Shown: in pieces, positions 1 to 6,234 of the stretch
Layout: the number at the start of each line of letters is the position of its first letter
Position numbering within the stretch: the first letter of the stretch is position 1
Program-made: the position numbers and the translations under genes
NCBI GenBank assembly: GCA_003513855.1
Contig: DOTC01000083.1
Span: forward strand, 1-7,815
Origin: Deltaproteobacteria bacterium
GTDB lineage: Bacteria; Desulfobacterota; Deferrimicrobia; Deferrimicrobiales; Deferrimicrobiaceae
DNA length: 7,815 nt
Direction of reading: 5' to 3'
The notes under the pieces: model-generated
The model's database searches: none
What the model was told of the DNA's origin: nothing
The model's input: the letters and a program-made list of their open reading frames with translations, nothing else

Positions 1-1985
1 AGCCCCAGGCACGCCTGGAGGCAAAGGAAAACCGACGCCGCGGACCAGGCCTGGGGGGAGCAGGAAAGAGGATAGATCGTCAGGCCCTCCCCGGTCCGGC
101 GGTGGAACCCGCAGAACAGCTCGGGGAGTCGGCGCAGATCCGAATCGACGGCCGCATCGAAGAGCGCCTCGACCACTTTTTGCGCATGCGCCTTGAGCCC
201 GTAACGGGCGAAACCGTGCGCGATGAGGGAATTGTCGTGCGGCCAGACGGACCCGTTGTGGTAGGACATCGGATTGTAGGCGGTCTCGGTGGCGGCCACC
301 GTGCGGATTCCCCATCCGGAAAAGGAAGCGCGGTCAAGGAGCGTTCCCGCCGTCCGCAAGGCCCTCCGCCGTCCGGCAATGCCGGCAAACAGGCAGTGGC
401 CGGCGTTCGACGTACGAACGCGGCAAGGCGTCTTGTCCCCGTCCAGCGCCAGCGCATACGTGGAAATCTCCTCGCACCAGAACGCCTTTTCGAATCTCTC
501 CTTCAGCGCGCGGGCCTCCCGGACAAGTTCGGTCGCCCTCCCGGTCTTTCCGAGCTCGGCGGCCAGCCCGGCAGCCCACCGCTTCGCCGCATAGACGTAG
601 GCCTGGACCTCGCATAAGGCGATCGGCCCCCTGGCGTCCCGGCCATCCCGGTGAAACACGGCGTTTCGCGAGTCCTTCCACCCCTGGTGGATCAATCCTC
701 CCGGTGACCGGTTCTCGTACTCCACGAAACCGTCTCCGTCCGCGTCGCCGTGGGTGTCGATCCATTCCAGGGCCCGTTCGATATTCGGCCAGATCGAACG
801 GACGAAGTCGCGGTCCCCCGTCCGCTCGAGATACATCCCGGCAAGGATCACGAACAGCGGCGTGGCGTCCACGCTGCCGTAATACAGCCCGAAGGGGACC
901 TCTCCCATCGCCGCCATTTCCCCTTCCCGGACCTCATGGAGGATTTTCCCCGGTTCCGCGTCCCGTTGCGGGTCCTTTTCGCGGGCCTGCCGCTTTGCGA
1001 GGTACGACAACACCCCCCTCGCCGGCGACGGGTTCACCCAGAGGAATTGCATGGCGGCGAGGATCCCGTCCCGTCCGAATGCCGTGCTGAACCAGGGGAC
1101 GCCGGCGTGCGGGTACGGTCCTTCCCCGGTTTCGGAGATCATCATGTGCAGATCCGCCAATGAGCGGCCGATCCACTCGTTGAACAGATCGTTGGACGTT
1201 ACGAGGGAACATCCCGCCGCGGTGAAACGCTCGAATGCGTGACGGGTCCCGGCGTAGGCTCGCGGAAAGGGGGCCGGGCGGGTCCGGATGCCGTCCAATC
1301 CGCAATGGACGGTGACCGAGACATTCGACTCCCTCTTCGGGCGGAGGCGGATGGCGAAATGCATTTCGGCCGGCGAACGCGTTTCCGGTTCCGGGTCGGT
1401 CCGGATCCAGGTGTCCCGGGTTCTGCCGTCGAGCCCGCGATACGCGAAATGCACGCCGGGGGATTTCCGATCCGGTTTCCGATGCTTCCCCCTGCGGCTC
1501 CGCCGGGCGCCCCGGACCTCGAAAATATCGCGGAAATCGGCCTCGAAATGGAGCGAGAGGGGGACCGTAACCTCGCGGCGGGAATAATTCCGGAGGCACA
1601 ACCGTTCATGGCAGGCGCCGTTCCGGATCAGCTTGCGGCGAAAGATGTGGATGCTGTTCCGGGGGACGGTCACCTCCCCGTCGACCGCGATATCGGGGTT
1701 GGCAAGGTCGACGGAAAGGATCGAGTTGTCCTCCTTCACGAGGGAACCGAGCAAAAGGGGCCGTTTCCCCCAAAACCGCAATTCCAGCCGGCTCAAAAAC
1801 CTCGTGCACCCGTGATAGAGCCCCTGCTCTCCCAATCCCAGCGGCTGGATGTCCCCGTACCGGTCGAACACCGCGAAGGTGTCGCCGTGCTTGAGTACAT
1901 GCGTCCGGTCGTCGGCCAGCGCCGATTTCGCCAGGATGTAGTACTCGTCCTCGATCCGAAGGACATCCCGAATCATCTTTTCCAT
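1..1985 (-). CDS. Amylo-alpha-1,6-glucosidase / glycogen debranching-type enzyme (3' end cut by window)
   Basis: This frame is open from ATG 1985 to the left edge: 661 codons, no stop. From memory the family is about 700-735 residues, so only the C-terminus is missing. The N-terminal third resembles the bacterial debranching-enzyme N-terminal domain (about residues 10-200, with HGDTFAVFDRYGDIQPLG near 33-50). The rest is an (alpha/alpha)6-barrel GDE_C-type catalytic domain. Visible family motifs are GVPWFSTAFGRDG (Asp306), GSVDATPLFV, GWKDS (Asp438, candidate general acid), NAGHCLF, YHNGSVWPHDN and PELFCGF (Glu622, candidate base). The role assigned by family is hydrolysis of alpha-1,6 branch glucose in glycogen or related alpha-glucans, in the cytoplasm; no signal peptide is seen. 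The start is supported by a GGGGGGA ribosome site 7-8 bases upstream. The gene begins 37 bases after the phosphatase stop, so it is probably the distal operon gene. Family is confident; the true substrate here is unproven. Confidence 0.92.
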   Translation of the reverse strand, partial: MEKMIRDVLRIEDEYYILAKSALADDRTHVLKHGDTFAVFDRYGDIQPLGLGEQGLYHGCTRFLSRLELRFWGKRPLLLGSLVKEDNSILSVDLANPDIAVDGEVTVPRNSIHIFRRKLIRNGACHERLCLRNYSRREVTVPLSLHFEADFRDIFEVRGARRSRRGKHRKPDRKSPGVHFAYRGLDGRTRDTWIRTDPEPETRSPAEMHFAIRLRPKRESNVSVTVHCGLDGIRTRPAPFPRAYAGTRHAFERFTAAGCSLVTSNDLFNEWIGRSLADLHMMISETGEGPYPHAGVPWFSTAFGRDGILAAMQFLWVNPSPARGVLSYLAKRQAREKDPQRDAEPGKILHEVREGEMAAMGEVPFGLYYGSVDATPLFVILAGMYLERTGDRDFVRSIWPNIERALEWIDTHGDADGDGFVEYENRSPGGLIHQGWKDSRNAVFHRDGRDARGPIALCEVQAYVYAAKRWAAGLAAELGKTGRATELVREARALKERFEKAFWCEEISTYALALDGDKTPCRVRTSNAGHCLFAGIAGRRRALRTAGTLLDRASFSGWGIRTVAATETAYNPMSYHNGSVWPHDNSLIAHGFARYGLKAHAQKVVEALFDAAVDSDLRRLPELFCGFHRRTGEGLTIYPLSCSPQAWSAASVFLCLQACLG

Positions 1986-1992
1986 GGCCTTA

Positions 1993-1999
1993 TCCCCCC
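1993..1999 (-). promoter_or_regulatory. Ribosome binding site of the debranching-enzyme gene
   Basis: The minus strand reads GGGGGGA, 7 bases before ATG 1985. The same G-run type of site precedes most genes in the window. It favours ATG 1985 over the in-frame ATG three codons later. Confidence 0.6.
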
Positions 2000-2022
2000 A
2001 ACGTCCACCGAATCCGTCCGGT

Positions 2023-2622
2023 CTAAGGTGCAGCGGGCGTGTGACGTCCGTTTCCCGCGAGGGCATCGAGGTCGATCTCCTCCCAATCGGCGTTTGGAAG
2101 GTACAGCTTGCGAACGAGGGAGGAATCGAGATGTTGATAACGGATCTTCAGCAGGGCCAGGGGAATCCGATGCGCCACCAGCCCGATCGTCTTCCCTTCA
2201 TGCCGCCGCACGATCTCGTCCACGGCGGCATGGACCCGTTCCCGCACCTGAAAGAGGCTCTCGCCCCCCGGCGGAGTGACCGACCAGGGATCGGTTTCCC
2301 AGAGGAGAAACCGTTCGGGATCCCGTGCGGCGACCTCGGTCGCCAGCCGGCTCCCCCAATCCCCCAGGTGGATCTCCATGAGGCGCGGTTCGAAATGCAG
2401 GGGAACCGCCAATCGTTCTTCCAACGTGCGTGCCGTTTCCCGGGCACGCTTCAGGGGGCTGCTGTACAACACCTCCAGGGGAACCCCGGAGAGTTTTTCG
2501 GCCAGCAGTCGCGCCTGGTCCTGCCCGCAGGGATTGAGCGGCGGGTCTTCCTGCCCCTGGTATCGCCCCTCCACGTTCCAGTCGGTTTCCCCGTGACGGA
2601 TGAGGAGCAGACGGGTGCTCAT
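2023..2622 (-). CDS. gpgP: Histidine phosphatase superfamily enzyme, probable glucosyl-3-phosphoglycerate phosphatase
   Basis: This 199-residue protein is a complete phosphoglycerate-mutase-like histidine phosphatase. The phosphorylated histidine is in the RHGE motif (Arg9, His10). SPLKRARETA carries the second catalytic arginine (Arg59). LMEIHLGDWG supplies the acid/base glutamate (Glu83), PPGGES is at 117-122, and the second histidine is His151 in LVAHRIPLALL. That last motif is unusual because the two glycines normally after the histidine are Arg-Ile. By sequence alone the family also includes phosphoglycerate mutases and alpha-ribazole phosphatase. The start codon overlaps the gpgS stop as ATGA, so the two are probably translationally coupled. 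In mycobacteria the GpgS product is dephosphorylated by an enzyme of this superfamily (Rv2419c type), and HLGDW also occurs there as I recall it. I therefore infer that it releases phosphate from glucosyl-3-phosphoglycerate or a glycosylated derivative. Family is certain; substrate is probable. Confidence 0.9.
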   Translation of the reverse strand: MSTRLLLIRHGETDWNVEGRYQGQEDPPLNPCGQDQARLLAEKLSGVPLEVLYSSPLKRARETARTLEERLAVPLHFEPRLMEIHLGDWGSRLATEVAARDPERFLLWETDPWSVTPPGGESLFQVRERVHAAVDEIVRRHEGKTIGLVAHRIPLALLKIRYQHLDSSLVRKLYLPNADWEEIDLDALAGNGRHTPAAP

Positions 2623-3656
2623 CCGGTCGTCCCCCGAATTCCCTCCTGCAGGTCCGGCTCGCGCTTCCGGCGGTATTCCGTAAGCTCGATCATGGGGGGA
2701 CGCTCCCGCTCATGAACCTCTACAGCGTCCAGATAGAAATGACCCACATCATAGCGGATCATGTTCATCATCCTGTTGAACTCCTCGAGAAGCTCTATTT
2801 TCCCGCTCTTGTGCAGGCGCCGGAAAACGGCCTGCATGATGGCGAAGGACATCTTCGACAAGGAAGGGAGCGGCTGGTTGTGGTGGATCCGTTCCTGGAG
2901 GTCCGCCTGCGCGATCGAGAACAGGCCGCGCGTCTCCAGCAGGTCGATCAGAAGACCGGTTTCCACCGCGTAGCCGGTGAAAAAGGGGAGACGTTCCAGC
3001 GCGTCCCTCCGGCCGGCATACTCGCCGGAAAGGGGCTGCACGAGACCCGAAAGCTCTGGGTAGAAGAGGTTGATCAACGGACGCGCGGTCAGCTCCGTCA
3101 CCCTGCCGCCCCCGCCGGCCAGCAGCCTGTCCTCGTCTTTGAGGGGTCTCCGGTAGAACCCTTTCACATACTGGATGCTCGGGTCGACAAGGAGGGGCCC
3201 CAGGACCCCGTAGACGAAGCGCGGATGGATGTTGGTGATATCGGTATCGATCCAGACGATGATATCGCCCTTCAGGATGTACAGGCTCTTCCAAAGTCCT
3301 TCCCCCTTGCCGTCGAACGATCCATGCGCGGTCAGGACGTTCTGGTGGATGAAGACCGGAATGCCCAACTCCTCCGCCACCTCCCGGGTGTAATCCGCCG
3401 ACCCGGAGTCGATCAGGACCATCTCGTCCAGCAGCGGAACATCGTCCATGAGCGCCGTCTTGACGGTGCGTATGACCTTGCCCACGGTCTTTTCCTCGTT
3501 GAGCGCGGGAAGGCCGAGGCTGATCGTTACTCCCTGTTCCCTTTTCCGGGCAAGCAACCTGTCCAGTTCGGAAAAATCCCGGCTGCAGTATGTGTTCTCG
3601 GCGAACCAGCGGTTCACGATGTCCGGAATCCGGTTCGATGTCGAGGATTCATTCAT
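2619..3656 (-). CDS. gpgS: Glucosyl-3-phosphoglycerate synthase (GT81)
   Basis: This 345-residue protein transfers glucose from an NDP-glucose donor to 3-phosphoglycerate, giving glucosyl-3-phosphoglycerate, the committed step to glucosylglycerate. It has a GT-A fold with GLPALNEEKTVGKV (48-61), LIDSGSADYT (81-90), GKGEGLWKSL (116-125) and the metal-binding Asp-Thr-Asp (137-139). GGGGRVTELTARPL (181-194), QPLSGEYAGRR (207-217) and VETGLLID (231-238) follow. His258 in RIHHN matches the metal-ligand histidine of mycobacterial GpgS. These blocks match GpgS much better than generic GT2 enzymes. ATG 3656 is chosen because a perfect AGGAGG lies 9 bases upstream; an in-frame GTG at 3692 would add 12 residues with no family similarity. 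The start overlaps the upstream GT4 stop by 8 bases and the end overlaps the phosphatase start by 4. The C-terminal tail beyond about residue 285 is not recognised. Confidence 0.95.
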   Translation of the reverse strand: MNESSTSNRIPDIVNRWFAENTYCSRDFSELDRLLARKREQGVTISLGLPALNEEKTVGKVIRTVKTALMDDVPLLDEMVLIDSGSADYTREVAEELGIPVFIHQNVLTAHGSFDGKGEGLWKSLYILKGDIIVWIDTDITNIHPRFVYGVLGPLLVDPSIQYVKGFYRRPLKDEDRLLAGGGGRVTELTARPLINLFYPELSGLVQPLSGEYAGRRDALERLPFFTGYAVETGLLIDLLETRGLFSIAQADLQERIHHNQPLPSLSKMSFAIMQAVFRRLHKSGKIELLEEFNRMMNMIRYDVGHFYLDAVEVHERERPPMIELTEYRRKREPDLQEGIRGTTG

Positions 3657-4917
3657 GGGCGCAGACCTCCTGCAGAAGGGGGAGGATGTCACGCATGATC
3701 ACGGCACTCCAGGTAAAGCGTTCCAGCACGCGCCGCCGGAGCAGGTAACGCCGGTCGTCTTCCAGAACACCCGCGATGGCATCGGCTACCCGTACCGGAT
3801 CGCCCCGGGGATCGAACCGGTGGGCAAGGTCGCCAGCGCTCTCCCTCACCGGGGGAATATCGGCCGCAAAGACCGGCAATCGGGCAAGGCCTGCCTCCAA
3901 TACGGGAATGCCGAAGCCTTCCCGGAAGCTGGGAAAGAGAAGGAGGTCGGCCAGCTGGTAGAAGTCGGTAATTACTGCGTCGGAGAGGTGGAGCGGCTTG
4001 CCGCCCTCTCCCTGCTCATGGAGGAAATGCACTCTGCCCGAAACGTCCAGCGACTCCCGCAGATGGTGCAAATCCTGAAGGTACCTTGCATTGGCAGGAT
4101 TATGGGGCCCGGGCGGACCGGTCACGACAAGGGCGACGTCGGGCTTGTGACGGCGCATTTCCGCGGTCACCCGCACGGCGAACTCGATATTTTTCCGCCG
4201 CGTAATTCGGCTCGGAAGCAGCATCAGCGGGTCGGTGTTCCGCAACCCCAACCTTTCGCACAGGTGCCGGGTGAGGGGATCCAGTTTCAGGAATTGTTCG
4301 ATCTCCACGCCCGGGGGGATCACCCGGATCTCCGATGCCGGCAACCCGAGCAACGCGGCCATCGTTTTTCGGCGGTGGGCGGAGACGGCCACGTAGCGCA
4401 CGCCCTTCCAGGGGGTTCGCAGAAGATCCCAGGGATACCCGGAATGCAGATCCTCTGCGTACAGGGGATCCTTCCAGGCAAGATCGTGCGACCAGGAGAG
4501 GAAACGGGTGCCCCGCCCGTCCGCCAGTTTGTTCAATGCAGCGGTCAGCGGGATGTTCTTGTGCAGCGTCGTGGCGTTATGGACGACGCAGACGTCCACG
4601 TCCGAAAGCAACGGTTGCAGACGCTCGACCAGGCGCTCCCGAAGGACGGCGAACCGGGGCTCCACCACCCCCTTGGCGAGCGACCTGCCCGCTTCCAGAA
4701 CCTCCGGATGCCGGGAATCCATCTCCGGGATCGTGTCCAGGGCAACTCCGGGGTGGAACGGCTCGCCCCGTCCGGCGATGACCCGTACCCTGCAGCCCGC
4801 TTCCGCGAGGAGGCGCGCGTGGTGGTAGATCGTGCTCTCCACCCCCCCCACGACAGGCGGGGCGGTGTAATGAAGGAACGCGATGCGCAAGAATCGGGAG
4901 GCGCCGGGATCCAGCAC
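3649..4917 (-). CDS. GT4 family glycosyltransferase
   Basis: This is a retaining GT-B glycosyltransferase, about 422 residues from GTG 4917. The N-terminal domain opens with RIAFLHYTAPPVVGGVE (11-27), carrying the acceptor-side Gly-Gly loop. The C-terminal domain has LLPSRITRRKN (233-243, donor phosphate-binding Arg237 and Lys242) and the E-x7-E motif FREGFGIPVLE (Glu333, Glu341). The donor is probably NDP-glucose or GDP-mannose. Next to gpgS, the likely acceptor is glucosyl-3-phosphoglycerate or glucosylglycerate. That would resemble mannosylglucosyl-3-phosphoglycerate synthase (MggA) of Petrotoga or the GT4 enzyme acting on glucosylglycerate-primed polysaccharides in mycobacteria; this is inference from context. 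The start is ambiguous. GTG 4917 has GGGGAG 10 bases upstream, while TTG 4890 aligns better with the usual family N-terminus (M-R-I-A-F) but lacks a ribosome site. The 3' end overlaps gpgS by 8 bases. No membrane segment or signal peptide is seen. Confidence 0.9.
   Translation of the reverse strand: MLDPGASRFLRIAFLHYTAPPVVGGVESTIYHHARLLAEAGCRVRVIAGRGEPFHPGVALDTIPEMDSRHPEVLEAGRSLAKGVVEPRFAVLRERLVERLQPLLSDVDVCVVHNATTLHKNIPLTAALNKLADGRGTRFLSWSHDLAWKDPLYAEDLHSGYPWDLLRTPWKGVRYVAVSAHRRKTMAALLGLPASEIRVIPPGVEIEQFLKLDPLTRHLCERLGLRNTDPLMLLPSRITRRKNIEFAVRVTAEMRRHKPDVALVVTGPPGPHNPANARYLQDLHHLRESLDVSGRVHFLHEQGEGGKPLHLSDAVITDFYQLADLLLFPSFREGFGIPVLEAGLARLPVFAADIPPVRESAGDLAHRFDPRGDPVRVADAIAGVLEDDRRYLLRRRVLERFTWSAVIMRDILPLLQEVCAHE
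3666..3671 (-). promoter_or_regulatory. Strong ribosome binding site of gpgS, inside the GT4 gene
   Basis: The minus strand reads AGGAGG, 9 bases before ATG 3656. It lies within the last codons of the upstream glycosyltransferase gene. It is the most canonical Shine-Dalgarno site in the window and decides the gpgS start against GTG 3692. It suggests independent, strong initiation on the synthase. Confidence 0.75.
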
Positions 4918-4927
4918 CGTAATGGAA

Positions 4928-4933
4928 CTCCCC
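4928..4933 (-). promoter_or_regulatory. Candidate ribosome binding site of the GT4 gene
   Basis: The minus strand reads GGGGAG, 10 bases before GTG 4917. It is the only purine-rich site near the candidate starts and supports GTG 4917 over TTG 4890. Confidence 0.45.
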
Positions 4934-4955
4934 GGGGAAGGCTTTTTCCGGATCC

Positions 4956-5528
4956 TCAAGGAAGCGGTTTCGGGGTGTGGGACGGATCCCACCACTTGGG
5001 CTCGTACGGCTGGCCGTGCTTCCCCTCGAACGGTTCGATCTCCTTGATCGGTTTCGCGGGGTTTCCTCCGACGATCGTGAACGGAGGGACGCTTTTCACC
5101 ACGACGCTCCCCGCGGCGACGATCGACCCTCGCCCGATGGTAACCCCTTTCGTGATGATGGAGCTGTTGCCGACCCAGACGCTTTCCTCCAGCGTCGTCG
5201 GCAGGGACACGGGGGGGTTGTATCCGATGCCGTGGTAATCGGTGTCCATGATGATGACATCCCATGCGATGGAGCAGTTGGGGCCGATGACCACCCGCTT
5301 CTTGCAGTGGATCTCCGTCCGGAGATTGATGTGGGTATAGTCCCCGACCTCCACGTGGCCCCCCGGGCCGACGCGGATGCGGACCCCGTCGAACATCTTC
5401 ACGTCGCCCAGGAGGATGGTCCCTCCCTGGTCGAGGATCCACACGGGCCCGATCTTCTTCCATGGGAAACTCGCCGTGTAGTCTCCGCGCTCGAGGCGAT
5501 CCTGAATCGTTTTGTAGTCCTGCAGCAA
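4956..5528 (-). CDS. Left-handed beta-helix (hexapeptide-repeat) O-acyltransferase, paralogue 2
   Basis: This 190-residue protein is of the LbH / maltose-O-acetyltransferase-like superfamily (WbbJ/NodL type). Hexapeptide repeats run from about residue 36 to 145 (IRVGPGGHVEVGDY, VWVGNSSIITKGVTIGRGSIVAAGSVV). MDTDYHG contains His99, the expected catalytic histidine, and TIVGGNPAKPI closes the helix. The role by family is acetyl or other acyl transfer from acyl-CoA to a sugar hydroxyl, usually as a trimer. The start is TTG 5528: AAAGGGGG lies 7 bases upstream and the TTG aligns residue-for-residue with the ATG of paralogue 1. The two proteins share 145 of 190 positions (about 76%) without gaps, including the unusual C-terminal tail EPFEG-HGQ-YEPKW. 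It starts 45 bases after paralogue 1 and ends 38 bases before the GT4 start. The likely acceptor is the glucosylglycerate-derived product, by context only. Confidence 0.9.
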   Translation of the reverse strand: MLQDYKTIQDRLERGDYTASFPWKKIGPVWILDQGGTILLGDVKMFDGVRIRVGPGGHVEVGDYTHINLRTEIHCKKRVVIGPNCSIAWDVIIMDTDYHGIGYNPPVSLPTTLEESVWVGNSSIITKGVTIGRGSIVAAGSVVVKSVPPFTIVGGNPAKPIKEIEPFEGKHGQPYEPKWWDPSHTPKPLP

Positions 5529-5535
5529 GGCGACA

Positions 5536-5549
5536 CCCCCTTTCCGGGG
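5536..5549 (-). promoter_or_regulatory. G-run ribosome site for a TTG start, in a possible small hairpin
   Basis: The minus strand reads CCCCGGAAAGGGGG just before TTG 5528. The AAAGGGGG part is the Shine-Dalgarno site. CCCC and GGGG could pair as a 4-bp stem with a 5-base loop, partly hiding it. Together with the TTG codon this may lower expression of paralogue 2 relative to paralogue 1. The site is clear; the hairpin effect is speculative. Confidence 0.5.
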
Positions 5550-5573
5550 AATGGCATGCCGTTTCCGGTTCCT

Positions 5574-6146
5574 TTACGGCAGCGGCATCGGTGTAAAGGA
5601 CGGATCATACCACTTGGGTTCGTACCGCTGGCCGTGCCTTCCTTCGAAGGGCTCGATCTCCCGGATGATCTTCGCCGGGTTTCCGCCCACGACCGTGAAG
5701 GGCCGGACGTCCTTCACAACCACGCTGCCTGCGGCCACAACGGCTCCTCGTCCGACGGTGACCCCCTTGGTGATGATCGCGCCGTTGCCGACCCACACAC
5801 CGTCTTTTAGGGTTACCGGTTGCGACACGGGGGGATTGGCGCCGACGCCGTGGTAGTCGGTGTCCATGATCATGATGTCCCAGGAGACCAGGCAAAAGCG
5901 GCCGATGACCACCCGCTTCTTGCAGTGGATCTCCGTGCGGAGATTGATCACCGAGTAGTCCCCGACCTCCACGTGGCCCCCCGGGCCGACCCGGATGCGG
6001 ACGGGGTCGAACAGCTTGACGTCGCCCAGGAGAATCGTCCCCCCCTGGTCGAGAACCCGGAGGGGTCCGATCGTTTTCCACGGAAAGGTCGCGGTGCGAT
6101 CGCCGCGCTCGAGCCTCTCCCGCACCCGTCGATACTCCTGGAGCAT
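5574..6146 (-). CDS. Left-handed beta-helix (hexapeptide-repeat) O-acyltransferase, paralogue 1
   Basis: This 190-residue protein is the paralogue of the next gene, with the same length and layout: a helical N-terminus (residues 1-25), LbH coils (about 36-145), MDTDYHG with catalytic-candidate His99, TVVGGNPAKI near 151-160 and a tail rich in Glu, Pro and aromatic residues (165-190). It belongs to the WbbJ/maltose-O-acetyltransferase-like group, which uses acyl-CoA to acylate sugar hydroxyls; the substrate cannot be read from sequence. ATG 6146 is chosen because AAGGGGGA lies 7 bases upstream and because it matches the start of paralogue 2. A much longer open frame continues upstream through the end of the GH63 gene but is not protein-like there. 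It follows an 83-base gap holding a TATAAT box, so it may also be transcribed from its own promoter. Confidence 0.92.
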   Translation of the reverse strand: MLQEYRRVRERLERGDRTATFPWKTIGPLRVLDQGGTILLGDVKLFDPVRIRVGPGGHVEVGDYSVINLRTEIHCKKRVVIGRFCLVSWDIMIMDTDYHGVGANPPVSQPVTLKDGVWVGNGAIITKGVTVGRGAVVAAGSVVVKDVRPFTVVGGNPAKIIREIEPFEGRHGQRYEPKWYDPSFTPMPLP

Positions 6147-6153
6147 GGCGGCA

Positions 6154-6161
6154 TCCCCCTT
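6154..6161 (-). promoter_or_regulatory. Ribosome binding site of acyltransferase paralogue 1
   Basis: The minus strand reads AAGGGGGA, 7 bases before ATG 6146. It is nearly the same as the site before paralogue 2. It fixes the start well inside the longer open frame. Confidence 0.65.
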
Positions 6162-6198
6162 GTGCCGTCTCCTCGTCCTGTTTCCCACGCCGCACCGG

Positions 6199-6225
6199 GA
6201 TACGGCAACGGCAGAAACCCGTATC
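6199..6225 (-). other. Inverted repeat in the leader of the acyltransferase genes
   Basis: On the minus strand GATACGG (6225-6219) and CCGTATC (6205-6199) form a perfect 7-bp inverted repeat with a 13-base spacer. No T-run follows, so it is not a standard intrinsic terminator. It lies just downstream of a TATAAT box and could be an operator or an RNA hairpin. Chance occurrence is possible. Confidence 0.4.
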
Positions 6226-6228
6226 GCA

Positions 6229-6234
6229 ATTATA
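6229..6234 (-). promoter_or_regulatory. Candidate -10 box of an internal promoter
   Basis: The minus strand reads a perfect TATAAT that overlaps the TAA stop of the GH63 gene. It sits at the start of the only notable intergenic gap (6147-6229), in otherwise GC-rich DNA. At 17-18 bases upstream I see only a poor match to TTGACA (TGGGTC), so it would be a weak or activator-dependent sigma70-type promoter, or chance. Confidence 0.3.

Larger units (their letters stand above)
4956..6146 (-). repeat. Tandem gene duplication (two acyltransferase paralogues)
   Basis: Two 573-base coding units lie head to tail with an offset of 618 bases. Near-identical DNA blocks occur at 5289-5330 versus 5907-5948 and at 5342-5384 versus 5960-6002, about one mismatch each by eye. 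Other parts have diverged, mainly protein residues 1-30, 83-90 and 103-116. Confidence 0.85.

Noticed and set aside
1239..2279. Plus-strand open frame (346 codons) across the debranching and phosphatase genes
   Set aside because: It spans two well-supported minus-strand genes and shows no protein-like motifs.
3657..3692. GTG 3692 as the gpgS start
   Set aside because: The perfect AGGAGG is correctly spaced for ATG 3656, and the 12 extra residues lack similarity to the family.
3448..5238. Long plus-strand open frame (596 codons) opposite gpgS, the GT4 gene and acyltransferase 2
   Set aside because: It has no recognisable motifs and is an antisense shadow of GC-rich minus-strand genes that carry clear catalytic motifs.
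4918..5463. Upstream extension of the GT4 frame to a 604-residue protein
   Set aside because: The first 180 or so codons are the out-of-frame reading of the acyltransferase gene; the glycosyltransferase motif begins only at RIAFLHYTAPP.
6199..6225. Inverted repeat as a rho-independent terminator after the GH63 gene
   Set aside because: No T-run follows on the transcribed strand and the loop is 13 bases long.
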